A stretch of 64,000 nucleotides of DNA, from positions 9,642,205-9,706,204 of the forward strand of contig NZ_AP018178.1 in the NCBI RefSeq assembly GCF_002368195.1. The letters run 5' to 3'. The notes below the pieces were generated by a model. That model did no database searches. It was given only the letters and a program-made list of their open reading frames with translations, and was not told where the DNA came from. The translations under genes and the position numbers were made by a program. The DNA is from Calothrix sp. NIES-2100. GTDB taxonomy: Bacteria; Cyanobacteriota; Cyanobacteriia; Cyanobacteriales; Nostocaceae. Below, one piece after another: positions 25,771-36,800 of the stretch (the first letter of the stretch is position 1; each line of letters begins with the position of its first letter).

Positions 25771-25950
25771 ATGCAGATAGTACAACAAATTTGCTGCCCC
25801 AACTGTGGCAGTAAAGCCGAACGTCACTATATTTCAGATAGTCAAATAACTCGCACCCAATGCCCAACTTGTGACTACTTAATGATCACTTGCACTCGCA
25901 CTGCTAGAGTCATTGAAGCTTATGCCCCTGGTATTCATGCCAAGATGTAA
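25771..25950 (+). CDS. Small zinc-ribbon protein, function unknown
   Basis: A 59-aa protein, MQIVQQICCPNCGSKAERHY at its start, with two CxxC pairs (CPNC, CPTC) 28 residues apart that form a zinc ribbon, then MITCTRTARVIEAYAPGIH. The type is common in cyanobacteria and is sometimes mislabelled as a PriA fragment. It could bind nucleic acid or a protein partner; nothing here says which. It converges with the DUF6887 gene. Confidence 0.75.
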   Translation: MQIVQQICCPNCGSKAERHYISDSQITRTQCPTCDYLMITCTRTARVIEAYAPGIHAKM

Positions 25951-25995
25951 AATTTTTGCCCTATCTATTAGCTTCAACTTTTAGTTTTGATAAAA

Positions 25996-26026
25996 AAGAG
26001 CGTTGTGTTAGCAGCACAACGCTCTT
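25996..26026 (-). terminator. Intrinsic terminator
   Basis: A perfect 12-bp stem, AAGAGCGTTGTG with CACAACGCTCTT, and a 7-base loop. On the minus strand it runs into six T, so it terminates the DUF6887 gene 20 bases after its stop. It also lies 45 bases past the plus-strand zinc-ribbon gene. Confidence 0.8.
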
Positions 26027-26045
26027 AATATTAGTACTAGATTCT

Positions 26046-26222
26046 CTATGCTTGCTCACGCTGACGCTGAATAATTTTAGGCAAGTCTTCAATTTTGAGC
26101 GGTTTAGCATTAGCTTTTATCCGATCCGACAACTCATAAAAAGCTTCATTGTCGTCAGGATGCTGCAAGACGTAAGCCCTCAATTCTGCTTTAGGCATTG
26201 TCTTAAAATCAGGTTTGGTCAT
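26046..26222 (-). CDS. DUF6887-type small protein
   Basis: A 58-aa basic/acidic helical protein beginning MTKPDFKTMPKAELRAYVLQ, then HPDDNEAFYELSDRIKAN and an IQRQREQA tail. This matches the DUF6887 family as I know it, whose members are often found beside DUF6888 as a two-gene, toxin-antitoxin-like unit. No DUF6888 partner is seen here. It is transcribed alone, with a terminator behind it and a hairpin ahead. Confidence 0.75.
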   Translation of the reverse strand: MTKPDFKTMPKAELRAYVLQHPDDNEAFYELSDRIKANAKPLKIEDLPKIIQRQREQA

Positions 26223-26237
26223 AACTTATTTGGTATT

Positions 26238-26270
26238 AGATCCCCGACTTCTCAAAGAAGTCGGGGATCT
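26238..26270. repeat. Perfect palindrome downstream of rlmN
   Basis: AGATCCCCGACTTCT, a 3-base loop, then its exact complement. It lies 30 bases past the rlmN stop and could act as a terminator or 3' end stabiliser. It is a recurrent dispersed type in these genomes. No T-run follows. Confidence 0.65.
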
Positions 26271-26299
26271 GGACAAGGCGAATTTTCACAAAAAATATT

Positions 26300-27346
26300 T
26301 TAATTTTTACTGGCTCTGAGTTGTCCACAAGCCGCATCAGCTTCTAAACCACGAGAGTAACGGACGCTGACAGCAATAAATTGCTGCTTTAAGACATTGA
26401 CGAAGGCTTGAATGCGATCGCTGTTGGGGCGTTTGTAATCTACTTCTTGAATCGGATTGTAGGGAATTAGATTCACATGGCTTTGGAAACCACGCAAGCG
26501 TTTTGCTAGTTCTAAGGCGTGTTCTGGTAAATCGTTCACGCCAGCGAGAAGTATGTATTCAAAACTAACGCGGCGACCAGTGATTTCCACATATTCCCGA
26601 CATTCAGTCAGCAAATCTTCAATGGGGTAGTTGCGGGCGCTGGGAATTAGCTGTTCTCGGAGTTTTTGGTTGGGCGCATGGAGACTAACAGCGAGAGTAA
26701 TTTGTAACTGGTGTTCAGCTAACTGACGGATGCGATCGCGGATTCCCACAGTCGAGACAGTTAGCGATCGCGCTCCTATACCCACGTCTTGATTTAAGGA
26801 TCTCAAAGATTCCAAAACATTCTCAGTATTTAACAACGGTTCACCCAGTCCCATAAATACTACATGGCTGACTCGTTGCTGAAAATCTTCTTGTACTGTC
26901 AACACCTGATCGACAATTTCATGGCGTCCTAAATTCCGCTTGAAACCACCTTTACCAGTGGCGCAGAAATCACAAGCCATCGGACAACCCACCTGAGTAG
27001 AAACACAAACTGTTAAACGCTTATCGCTGGGGATACCAACGGTTTCCACAATTTGTCCATCTGCGAGTTGTAATAGATATTTAATTGTGCCATCCGGTGC
27101 AACAGCGCGGTGGTGTATCGTGGAACGCCCAATGGGGATTTGTGCGACTTCCCCACGCCATTGTTTCGAGAAAACAGAAATATCAGCTAGAGATCGCACT
27201 CCCTTGTGATATATCCAGTCATGTAGCTGCTTACCTCGATAAGCAGGTTGTCCCTGTTGCTGTACCCAAGCAGTCAATTCAGCAACGGAAGCACCTAGTA
27301 ACGGGGGAGTCAAGTCAACTGGAGAAATTAGCGGCGTCACAGACAT
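26300..27346 (-). CDS. rlmN: 23S rRNA (adenine-2503-C2)-methyltransferase
   Basis: A radical-SAM enzyme that methylates A2503 of 23S rRNA and A37 of some tRNAs. The iron-sulfur motif CPMACDFC is present, followed by ATGKGGFKRNLGRHEIVDQV. VVFMGLGEPLLN and LAVSLHAPN are family blocks, and the second reactive cysteine is in EADAACGQL near the C-terminus. Length 348 aa is normal. It is divergent from the CHAT-TIR gene, with 168 bases between the starts. Confidence 0.96.
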   Translation of the reverse strand: MSVTPLISPVDLTPPLLGASVAELTAWVQQQGQPAYRGKQLHDWIYHKGVRSLADISVFSKQWRGEVAQIPIGRSTIHHRAVAPDGTIKYLLQLADGQIVETVGIPSDKRLTVCVSTQVGCPMACDFCATGKGGFKRNLGRHEIVDQVLTVQEDFQQRVSHVVFMGLGEPLLNTENVLESLRSLNQDVGIGARSLTVSTVGIRDRIRQLAEHQLQITLAVSLHAPNQKLREQLIPSARNYPIEDLLTECREYVEITGRRVSFEYILLAGVNDLPEHALELAKRLRGFQSHVNLIPYNPIQEVDYKRPNSDRIQAFVNVLKQQFIAVSVRYSRGLEADAACGQLRASKN

Positions 27347-27514
27347 AAATAATCACAAATTGATGCGAAGATCTCTATCCTATAACTTCTGTCTTTGCTA
27401 GAGGTTAGTTACATTAAGATTTTTAGCGATTTTTGCCTAAGTCCTGAATTAGCGTGTAAAACGACAAAATTTGGATATATTCTCAGAATATGGTCATATT
27501 GTCAATGTGGTCTT

Positions 27515-29632
27515 GTGAAAAAGATTTTGATTCTGGCTGCTAATCCCAAAAACACGAATAATTTACGTCTAGGTGAAGAAGTACGAGAAATTACAGAAGG
27601 GTTGATGCGATCGCGTAGGCGAGATCAGTTTGAAATTGTCTCACGGTGGGCGGTGCGCCCTAGAGATTTGCAACGCGCATTATTGGACTATGAACCGCAA
27701 ATTGTTCATTTTTCAGGGCATGGTGCAGGTACTCAAGGATTAGTTTTAGAAAATGATGTAGGCGAGGTGCAACTTGTCAGTTCTCAAGCTTTGGCGGGGC
27801 TATTTGAACTGTGTAAAGAAAATGTTGAGTGTGTGTTGTTGAATGCTTGCTATAGCGAGGTACAAGCAGAAGCAATTTTTCAACATATTGATTGTGTAGT
27901 TGGGATGAGTCAGGCAATTGGCGATCGCGCAGCAATTGATTTTGCTGTTGGGTTTTATGATGGGCTAGGTGCAGGAAAATCTCTGGAAGAAGCTTTTAAA
28001 TTTGGTCGCAGTGCGATCAACTTAGAAGGTATTCCCGAGTATGACAGACCACAACTCAAGCAACGGTCATTATCTGCTCAAAAAGTTTCGCCAACTCCAC
28101 GAAAGCGGATTTTTATCAGCTATAAACGCAACACAGAAACTGATGAAAAAGTTGCCATGCAAGTGTTTCAGGCACTTAGGCAACAGCATGAGGTGTTTAT
28201 CGATCGAGAAATGCTCGTGGGTACGCCTTGGGCACAAAGAATTGAAGCTGAATTGCAACGGGCAGACTTTTTAATTGTTTTTCTCTCACAACGAGCTGTT
28301 CATAGTGAAATGGTAGAAGCCGAGATTGAAACAGCATCTCGTCTGGGAAAAGAGCAGGGGGGACATCCCGTCATTTTACCAGTGCGTCTGAATTATCGAG
28401 AACCGTTTCAGTATCCACTGAGTGCTTATCTCAATGGCATCAACTGGGCATTGTGGCAAACAGATGAAGACACACCCAGTTTAATTGAAGAGTTAAAACG
28501 GGCGATCGCAGGTGATACTCTTTCCATCAATACAGAAAAATCTAAAGCCGACTTACTGCAAATTCCCCCACAACCATGTTTACCGCGCCCATCTCCCTGT
28601 GCTCAACCGATACCCTTGGAGATGACAGAGGGGACAATGGACTCAGAATCACGATTTTACATTGAACGCCCCCAAGATGCGATCGCGCTGACAACAATCC
28701 AACGCCAGGGAGTCACTTTAACAATCAAAGGCCCCCGTCAAATTGGGAAAAGTTCCTTGCTGATGCGGGTGATTGATGCAGCGATGAAAGTCGGTAAAAA
28801 AGTAGCATATATAGATTTTCAATCATTTGACCCAGAAGCCCTCACCAATGCAGACATTTTTTATCAACAGTTTTGCACGATTTTAACTGAACAACTGGGA
28901 ATGCCCAATCGCACAGCAGAATTCTGGCAACAAGGGGTAGGTAACAATCAGCGTTGCACCAGTTATATCCAGTCTTATGTGTTGAAAGAATTGGGTGGTT
29001 CTCTGGTTTTGGCGATGGATGAAGTGGATCGGATTTTTGATACAGAGTTTCAATCAGGATATTTTGGCATGTTGCGTAGTTGGCACAATAACCGTGCTTT
29101 ACCTTTACCTAGTATGCGGATTTGGAAACAGTTTGACTTGGCTTTGGTGACTGCTACTGAAACCTATTATCTGATTCCGAACCTGAATCAATCTCCATTC
29201 AGTGTAGGTGAAGTTATTGAGTGTAAGGATTTTACATTAGAACAAGTTGCCGACCTTAATCAAAGGCATTGTTCTCCTCTGACACAGTTGCAAGAAACCC
29301 AACTGATGAGATTATTACATGGTCATCCTTATCTAGTGCGACGGGCATTGTATGTAGTTGCTAGCCAGCAATTTTCCGTAGCCGAACTGTTTGCTCAAGC
29401 AAGCAGCGATCGCGGCCCCTTTGGCGATCATCTGCGGTATCATTTATTCTGCATTGACAAAAGAAAAGACTTAGTGCAAGGGTTGCTTCAGGTAATTCGT
29501 AACAATACCTGTCCAGATGAGCGGATTTACCGATTACTAAGCGCAGTAGGCTTGATTCGACGTGAAGGGCAAATAGTTGTGGCGCGCTGTCAACTCTATG
29601 CCGACTACTTCCGGGAGCATTTGCATGGCTAA
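27515..29632 (+). CDS. CHAT protease - TIR - AAA ATPase fusion protein
   Basis: A 705-aa signalling protein. An N-terminal CHAT (caspase-like) domain covers residues 1-175, with His69 in HFSGHG and Cys112 in LLNACYS. A TIR domain follows (about 198-315; RIFISYKRNTETDEK, FIDREMLVGTPW, FLIVFLSQ), with the acidic position expected for NAD cleavage in HSEMVEAE. A C-terminal AAA_35-type ATPase has Walker A KGPRQIGKSS near 406 and Walker B LVLAMDEVDRIF. GTG at 27515 begins the usual family start (VKKILILAANPKNT); the frame is open to 27395. The WD40 gene overlaps its stop by 8 bases. It is probably an immune or cell-death effector; function inferred. Confidence 0.85.
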   Translation: MKKILILAANPKNTNNLRLGEEVREITEGLMRSRRRDQFEIVSRWAVRPRDLQRALLDYEPQIVHFSGHGAGTQGLVLENDVGEVQLVSSQALAGLFELCKENVECVLLNACYSEVQAEAIFQHIDCVVGMSQAIGDRAAIDFAVGFYDGLGAGKSLEEAFKFGRSAINLEGIPEYDRPQLKQRSLSAQKVSPTPRKRIFISYKRNTETDEKVAMQVFQALRQQHEVFIDREMLVGTPWAQRIEAELQRADFLIVFLSQRAVHSEMVEAEIETASRLGKEQGGHPVILPVRLNYREPFQYPLSAYLNGINWALWQTDEDTPSLIEELKRAIAGDTLSINTEKSKADLLQIPPQPCLPRPSPCAQPIPLEMTEGTMDSESRFYIERPQDAIALTTIQRQGVTLTIKGPRQIGKSSLLMRVIDAAMKVGKKVAYIDFQSFDPEALTNADIFYQQFCTILTEQLGMPNRTAEFWQQGVGNNQRCTSYIQSYVLKELGGSLVLAMDEVDRIFDTEFQSGYFGMLRSWHNNRALPLPSMRIWKQFDLALVTATETYYLIPNLNQSPFSVGEVIECKDFTLEQVADLNQRHCSPLTQLQETQLMRLLHGHPYLVRRALYVVASQQFSVAELFAQASSDRGPFGDHLRYHLFCIDKRKDLVQGLLQVIRNNTCPDERIYRLLSAVGLIRREGQIVVARCQLYADYFREHLHG

Positions 29633-32600
29633 CCCAAACATTTACACCGTTGGCGGTACTGTCCAAGCAAATGACCAGGGGTTGTACATTTCTCGACAGG
29701 CAGATCAAGAGTTACTCAAACTTTGCCGCACTGCTAGCTTTGCCTACGTCCTCACTCCCCGACAGTTGGGAAAATCTAGCTTAATGATTCGCACGGCAGA
29801 ACAACTGATTGAGGAAGGTATTCAATGTGCGATCGTTGACATCAGTGGTGTATTAGGCACCCAAGTAACTGCTGAACAATGGTATAAAGGGCTGCTTGAT
29901 GCCATAGCAAGTCAACTCATGCTGAATACTAATACAAATCAGTGGTGGGAGGAGCATAACCATTTAGGCATTACTCAACGGCTAACTTTGTTTTTTAAGA
30001 ATGTATTGCTGGTTGAAGTAGCGACTCCAGTAGTAATTTTTATTGATGAAATTGATACTACTCTTAGCCTGGATTTTACTGATGACTTTTATGCAGCCGT
30101 TCGTTACTTTCACGTTGCCCGTGCCACCAATCCCGAATTTCATCGCCTTTCTTTTGTTTTGATTGGTGTAGCTACACCAGGCGATTTAATCCGCGATCCA
30201 AAGCGTACACCCTTTAATATTGGGCAACGAGTAGATTTAACAGATTTTACCTTTGAAGAAGCATTGCCTTTAGCAGCAGGCTTAGGATTACCCCATGAAA
30301 ATGCCCAGCAAGTATTGCAATGGGTTCTGAAATGGACGGGAGGACACCCAAATTTAACACAGCGTCTTTGTCGCATTCTTGCCGATCGCAATCAAGCAGA
30401 TTGGTCTGAGACCGAAGTTGATCGTATTGTAGATAGTACCTTTTTTGGCAATGCCAGTCAGCAAGATAATAACTTGCAATTTGTGCGGGATATGCTGACT
30501 AAGCGCGCCCCACATCCACTGGAAAAAGAAGTACTCAATGCCTATCTTCAAATTTATCGAGGCAAATTTCCCGTAACTGATGAAGAACAGTCACTCGTCA
30601 AGTCTCACCTAAAGTTATCTGGAATTGTGCGGCGAGAAAACACACGGTTGCAAGTACGTAACCTAATTTATCGCCAGGTTTTTAATGTGCGTTGGATTCG
30701 GGAACATTTGCCTGAAAGCTTGTGGCAACGCTTGAAGCCTGCAATGCCTCTAATTGTCAGCTTACTTATTTTTTCAGTTGCTATGGCAGCCCTCGCAACT
30801 TATGCAGAAGCTCAACGCCAGGAAGCTAATTTACAGCGCCAGAAAGCAGAGGAGAATGCTCAAGAGGCTAAAAACCAGAAGGATGTTGCAGAAAATCAAC
30901 GAAAAATAGCATTAGATGCTCAGAAGAATGCCGAAGCACGCCGCAAACAGGCAGAAATAGCCCTTCAAAAGGTAGAAACAGCTCAAAAAGCCGAAGCCAA
31001 ACAACGTCAACTTGCAGTAGATACCCGTAACATTGCTGAACAACGTCGCCAACAGGCAGAAGCAGCCCAAAAATCTGAAGTACAACAACGTCTACTTGCA
31101 GTAGATGCTCAGAAAAATGCCGAAGCACGTCGCAAACAGGCAGAAACAGCCCAAAAAGTTGAAGCACAACAACGCCTAATAGCAATAGAAGCTAACAAAG
31201 TTGCTGTACAACGCCAACAAGAAGCAGAAATAGCCCAAAAATCTGAAGCACAACAACGTCAGATTGCTGAACAAAAAACGAAAGAAGCACTTGCAAGAGC
31301 CTCGCTATTTGAAGCTTTGACAATACGAGATGAGTTTCCTCAAAAGAGCTTACTGTTGACTCTAGAAGCTATAAAAACTTGGAAATTCAGTTATAAAGAA
31401 ATTCAAAATTCTTTACGTAGGCTTTTATTTCAAATTGGCGGTACTCCGTTGATTGGACATGATAAACCAGTGGTTGCTGTGGCCTTTAGCCCCAAAGGAA
31501 ACTGGTTAGCTACAGGAAGTAAAGATGGAACAGTGCGGCTGTGGGATAAGCTCAATCCAGATAAACCCGCGATTGTTTTACGAGGAAATACAGGTGAGGT
31601 AAAAGCTGTTGCGATTAGTCCTGATAGTAAATGGTTAGCGGCAATTAGTAATGACACTCACATTCGCCTCTGGGATATTACTACACCGAACTTCAACACT
31701 GCGCCTCAAATTCTCCGAGGACATAGCAAGCCAATTAACGCATTATCTTTTAGTCCTGACGGCAAGTGGCTAGCAACAGCCGGTCAAGATGCCATTGTCG
31801 GGCTATGGGATATGAAAACTCAAGTCCCTGGCTCGAAAATGATTCCATTAAGAGGTTATAAATCTAAGGTTTTACAAGTCGTTTTCAGCCCTTCTGGGCG
31901 ATGGTTAGCCACAGGTGAATCAAATAACGTTATAGGTGAAAGTACTAGCATCAATGTACAGTTGTGGAATATGACAGCGATTAGCTCCTCTGCAACACCC
32001 ATAATTCTCAAGACTAAGGAATTAACTGAAAGTAATATTTTGGGGCTTGCTTTCAGCCCTGACGAAAAGCGTTTGGCAGCTGCTATATCCTATACTGTGC
32101 AAGTTTGGGATTTAACCTCTAAAAACTTAACTACCACCCCAGCCACAATCATAGGTACAAATAATGGATGGATTAGCTCCATTGCCTATAGCCCTGATGG
32201 TCGTTGGTTAGCAACAGGTGCAGGTACCACTGAGGTAAAGTTGTGGGATATGCAAAGTCTAAATTCTTCGCAACCCAAATCGTCATACTGTAAGACTGAC
32301 ACCAATTATCCGGTTTGTCGCTTTATTTTACGGGGACATATTGGTGCTGTTGTTGGAGCAAATTTCAGTCCTGATAGTACGCGGCTAGCAACAGCCAGTC
32401 AAGATGGAACAGCTAGGTTGTGGGATATCACTGACCTCTCAATATCACCTATCGTTCTTCAAGCACATGAAGGATGGATCAATGCAATGACTTTTGACGC
32501 AGAGGGGCAATGGTTAGCGACTGCTAGCGAAGACAATCAAGCTCGATTATGGAAAGTTCCTAACGTCTTGAATGACCCAATTATTTTGTCGGGTGTTCAT

Positions 32601-33824
32601 TTGGTACGAGCAGTTGCAATTAGTCCCGATCGCAAGTGGATAGCATCTAATAGTGGCGACAACATCATCAGACTATGGAACACAACTGATCTAATGCGTC
32701 CACCTATCTTACTAACTGGACACAAATATGTTATCTACAGTCTAGCTTTCAGCCCTAATGGCAAATTGTTAGCTTCAAGTAGCCCCGATGGAACTGTCCG
32801 GTTGTGGGATATGACCAATCTTGCTAAACAACCACATATCCTCAACGGGCCGGGTTTCTGGAGTATGGCATTCAGTTCTAGTGGTAGGTGGTTAGCTGCT
32901 GGCAGCTATGACGGTACTGTACAGGTATGGGACATGAAACAAGCCAGTTTACCAACTAAGCCGAGCTTTGAGCGCAATACTCAGAATTTGGGAGTGCGAT
33001 CGCTTGCCTTTAGCCCAGATGAGCATTGGTTGGTTACTGGTGGTAATATAGGGGGTTGCAGTGACAGAAGTACCTTAGTTTGGGATTTAACCAACTATAA
33101 TGCCAAACCCATTTCTCTACTTGGTCACTGCGATGTAGTTGCAGATGTAGCGTTCAGTCCGAATAATCGTTGGGTAGCAGCAGCAGGTTGGGATGGTAAA
33201 GCTATGCTATGGGATATGACTGCTACTAACCCCTCAGCTAACCCAAAAATTATTAAATTTGATAATCGCGTTTCTCAAGTTGCGTTTAGTCCAGATGGTC
33301 GCTGGTTGGCTGCTGGTTCTTGGGATCAAAAAGTGCAGTTACAGGATATGAATAATCTTGCCAAAAAACCAGCTCTGTTGGCAGGACATCGTGGGGGTGT
33401 TTATGGTCTAAAATTCAGCCCCGATAACCAATGGTTAGCAAGCTCCAGCGATGACCATACCATTCGCTTGTGGAATCCCAACGACAGCACTGCTGCACCC
33501 ATCGTACTACGCGGACATAATAGCGTTGTTAGTCCTTTAGCCTTTAGTAATGATAGCCGTTGGCTTCTCAGTGGGTCTGATAGTGATGCTCGTTTGTGGC
33601 GGGTGTCTTACAATAATGATGACTTAATCAACATTGCTTGTCGCACAGCCGGACGCAACTTAACTCCTCAAGAGTGGCAAGAAGCTTTCGGCAAAGAACC
33701 CTATCGTCCAACCTGCCCAAACCTACCTGCTAGCCAAGTCAATTCTTCCGGTACAGCAGCTAATAATTCTTTAGGAGTCATCTGGCAAAAATTTCAAGAT
33801 GCGATCGCATCTCTCATAGATTAA
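29625..33824 (+). CDS. Membrane AAA ATPase - coiled coil - WD40 protein
   Basis: A 1399-aa STAND-like protein. Residues 5-340 are an AAA_35-type ATPase related to the one in the preceding protein (Walker A TPRQLGKSS, Walker B VVIFIDEIDTT). One membrane helix lies at 370-394 (PLIVSLLIFSVAMAALATYA). Next comes a long Gln/Ala/Glu coiled coil with internal repeats (EARRKQAE, AQQRLLAV), then about 16 WD40 blades (SPDGKWLATA...LWD) from residue 600, enough for two propellers. The ATG at 29625 overlaps the upstream stop (ATGGCTAA), so translation is coupled. WD40 domains are typical sensors, which suggests it detects a signal for the CHAT-TIR protein. Confidence 0.88.
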   Translation: MANPNIYTVGGTVQANDQGLYISRQADQELLKLCRTASFAYVLTPRQLGKSSLMIRTAEQLIEEGIQCAIVDISGVLGTQVTAEQWYKGLLDAIASQLMLNTNTNQWWEEHNHLGITQRLTLFFKNVLLVEVATPVVIFIDEIDTTLSLDFTDDFYAAVRYFHVARATNPEFHRLSFVLIGVATPGDLIRDPKRTPFNIGQRVDLTDFTFEEALPLAAGLGLPHENAQQVLQWVLKWTGGHPNLTQRLCRILADRNQADWSETEVDRIVDSTFFGNASQQDNNLQFVRDMLTKRAPHPLEKEVLNAYLQIYRGKFPVTDEEQSLVKSHLKLSGIVRRENTRLQVRNLIYRQVFNVRWIREHLPESLWQRLKPAMPLIVSLLIFSVAMAALATYAEAQRQEANLQRQKAEENAQEAKNQKDVAENQRKIALDAQKNAEARRKQAEIALQKVETAQKAEAKQRQLAVDTRNIAEQRRQQAEAAQKSEVQQRLLAVDAQKNAEARRKQAETAQKVEAQQRLIAIEANKVAVQRQQEAEIAQKSEAQQRQIAEQKTKEALARASLFEALTIRDEFPQKSLLLTLEAIKTWKFSYKEIQNSLRRLLFQIGGTPLIGHDKPVVAVAFSPKGNWLATGSKDGTVRLWDKLNPDKPAIVLRGNTGEVKAVAISPDSKWLAAISNDTHIRLWDITTPNFNTAPQILRGHSKPINALSFSPDGKWLATAGQDAIVGLWDMKTQVPGSKMIPLRGYKSKVLQVVFSPSGRWLATGESNNVIGESTSINVQLWNMTAISSSATPIILKTKELTESNILGLAFSPDEKRLAAAISYTVQVWDLTSKNLTTTPATIIGTNNGWISSIAYSPDGRWLATGAGTTEVKLWDMQSLNSSQPKSSYCKTDTNYPVCRFILRGHIGAVVGANFSPDSTRLATASQDGTARLWDITDLSISPIVLQAHEGWINAMTFDAEGQWLATASEDNQARLWKVPNVLNDPIILSGVHLVRAVAISPDRKWIASNSGDNIIRLWNTTDLMRPPILLTGHKYVIYSLAFSPNGKLLASSSPDGTVRLWDMTNLAKQPHILNGPGFWSMAFSSSGRWLAAGSYDGTVQVWDMKQASLPTKPSFERNTQNLGVRSLAFSPDEHWLVTGGNIGGCSDRSTLVWDLTNYNAKPISLLGHCDVVADVAFSPNNRWVAAAGWDGKAMLWDMTATNPSANPKIIKFDNRVSQVAFSPDGRWLAAGSWDQKVQLQDMNNLAKKPALLAGHRGGVYGLKFSPDNQWLASSSDDHTIRLWNPNDSTAAPIVLRGHNSVVSPLAFSNDSRWLLSGSDSDARLWRVSYNNDDLINIACRTAGRNLTPQEWQEAFGKEPYRPTCPNLPASQVNSSGTAANNSLGVIWQKFQDAIASLID

Positions 33825-33848
33825 TTAAGATTTGCAAATTTATCTGCC

Positions 33849-36800
33849 TTAAATATGGGCTAAACCGCATTGTTTAATGGGAATTTCAATCCAAAACTCT
33901 GCTCCTTGTCCCGGTTGAGAAATACACTTCATCTTTCCCTGGTGTTTATCGACAATTATTTGATAGCTGATAGATAATCCTAAACCTGTACCTTGTCCTA
34001 CAGGTTTAGTTGTGAAAAAAGGGTCAAAAAGTTTTTGCTTGACACTTTCAGTCATTCCCGGGCCATTATCTTGAATAGAAATACCTACCCAATGCGGATT
34101 AATTACTTGCGTGCGGATAGTAATTTGGCTCAAGTTCTTGTTAATTTCTGCTGTTGTTCTTTGAGAGTTGTAATTGTCTAAAGCATCAAGAGCATTACTA
34201 AAAATGTTCATGAATACTTGGTTTAGCTGTCCGGCGTAACATTCTACATCGGGTAAATTGCCATATTCTTTGATAATTTCAATCTGCGGATGTTCTGACT
34301 TGGCTTTCAGACGATTTTGTAAAATTAACAGCGTGCTATCTATACCTTCGTGAATATTTACAGGTTTCATCTCCGCTTCGTCAAGTCGAGAAAAGTTGCG
34401 TAACGTCAGCACAATTTCCCGGATACGCTGAGTACCCACTTTCATTGAAGTTAGGGTTTTTGGCAAATCTTCTCTGAGAAAATCTAGGTCAATTTCTGCA
34501 CTTAAGTCTTGAATTTCTGGGGCTGTTTCGGGATAAATTTCTTGGTAAAGCTGGATGAAACTAAGTAGATCTTGAGTGTAGTTATCAACGTGAGTTAGGT
34601 TACCATGAATAAAGTTAACGGGGTTGTTGATTTCATGGGCTACACCCGCTACAAGTTGACCAAGACTAGACATTTTTTCAGTTTGAATTAACTGCGTTTG
34701 CGCCTGCTGTAAATCTTGGAGAGTTTTTTCTAGTTCTGTTGCTTGCTGTCGCAATGCTGCTTCTGCTTGCTTGCTTTCGCTAATATCCCGCGAGACTCCT
34801 ACTGTTTGAATAACCTGCTGTTGAGCATCAAAAATAGCACTCTTGATTGTATTAAACAGCCGCTCCTCACCATCGTAACGAATAACCGTTTCCTCGGTTA
34901 CTAAAGTTTTTCCAGTATTAAACACATAAGCATCATCTTTCACATATTGTTGTGTGTAATCAGGTTTAGCAAAAGGAGCATCAATAATTCCTCTCAACTG
35001 CTCCAAAGTCATGCCATAATATTCACGAAATGCCTTATTAGCATAAATAATGCGCGATTCCGCACCTTTGCATAAAACTAAATCGGGAATTGCATCAAGA
35101 ATTTGCTGATAGAGATTTTTGATATCTAATAATTGCTGTTCTGCTTGTTTGCGATCGCTAATATCTCGTAAGAACACAATATATTCTTGGCGCTGGCGAT
35201 TTACCCGGTTGGAAATTGTTGTTTCAATAGTTCGCGGTGATTCAGATTTGTGTAAAATTTGCTCGCTTCTACTTTCCCAATATGCAGGTAAATCATTCAA
35301 ATCACGAAAGAATCTATTTAGATTCAGCCCACTCAATTGATCAATATGAAATTCTAATAAAACTTCCGCAGCTAGATTAGCTTGAGTGATTTTGCCATTT
35401 TCATCCAGCACTAAAATTGCATCTGGAACCGTATCTAAAGCAGTAATAAAACGACTTTCAGCCACCTCTCTGGCTTCAGCAATCGAGGCAATTTGTGGTA
35501 AAGTTGTCCAGCAGGCGATCGCTACTCCCATAAATGAGAGAATCATTAGCAAAACTGCCAAGAGATTTTCATCTGCATTGTCTGGGAGTTTTTCAAACTG
35601 CTCCTTCACAATCCAGGTAATCATAGCAGTACTACAAATCAAGCAGACTAAAATTCCTACTTGAAATCCCACAAAGTCTTTAATTTTAGTGCTGTATAAC
35701 TGACGGCGCTGCATCCACCATTGAATATGAAAAGGTGGAAAGGGAATTCTGCGGATAGCTGCATCAGCTAATAAAACTATCAGCGGAAGCATTAACCCCG
35801 TAACTAAGTTGCGCCAGTTCCAAGCCAAGCCACCAACTAATAAAGCTACTACTTCTATTAAGCAAAAGGCTAAAGAAAACCAAGGCCATCGTACCCCTGG
35901 CTTTCCCCGGTTTAGCCATAGACCAAAATGAAATGTAATAATGCACAATAAGTAGCTAATTGTAATGACAATTACTAAACTATTTAAATCTGCCCAAAGT
36001 AGATAAAACAAACTAAATATAAAAGTAAATATCAATGCAGGTTGCAAAACACCTTGGCGAGACACAACTGTAAAGACGGGCGAAAGATGTCCATCTTGGG
36101 CTAGTTGATATAAAATACGCGGGGTATTTGCGACTGCGGTAGCTGCACCTAAAAGACAACTCGAGCAAATTAACAAGGTCACAATTAATGAAGCTGAATT
36201 ACCCCAGAATGGTGAAGCTGCTAAGAAAGTTTTGAAAGTGTCACCTTGCAGTTCTGGATTGCTAGCTAAACGTATCATTACCCAAGAACCGCCTAAAGAA
36301 ATAATCGGTATGAGATAACCAACTACCGATAATAAGCGCAAAGTTTGCTGGGGTTTTTGACTATCAGCAACAAACGCTGCTCCTGTTTCTATACTATAGA
36401 CAGCATAGACTACAAAGAAAAACCACTTTGGCAATTCTACAACTGATAAAGTAGGTAAACTGCTAGGAAAAAATCCCATACTATGTGGTGAAAATGCTAA
36501 CCAAATCAGACCTTGAATAGAAAATAACAGGACTAATCCCACAGCCGGGATAATGAAACATAAATGCAAAATTGCTAAAGCGCGTGTACCACTAAATGCC
36601 ACAGTAAATAGGAGTAATGTTAAACCAATTTTCATTACCACATCTGGAAAATGAATACCCCAAGGTTCAAGTTGTGCTTTGATTAATTCTGTGAGAATAA
36701 CACCATTGATGGGAAAAGAAGACCAAGCAACAAAGTATCCTAAGGCTGCATAACGTCCTAAAAATGGCAAATTTTTCAGCAGTCTGCTAGTGTAATTAGC

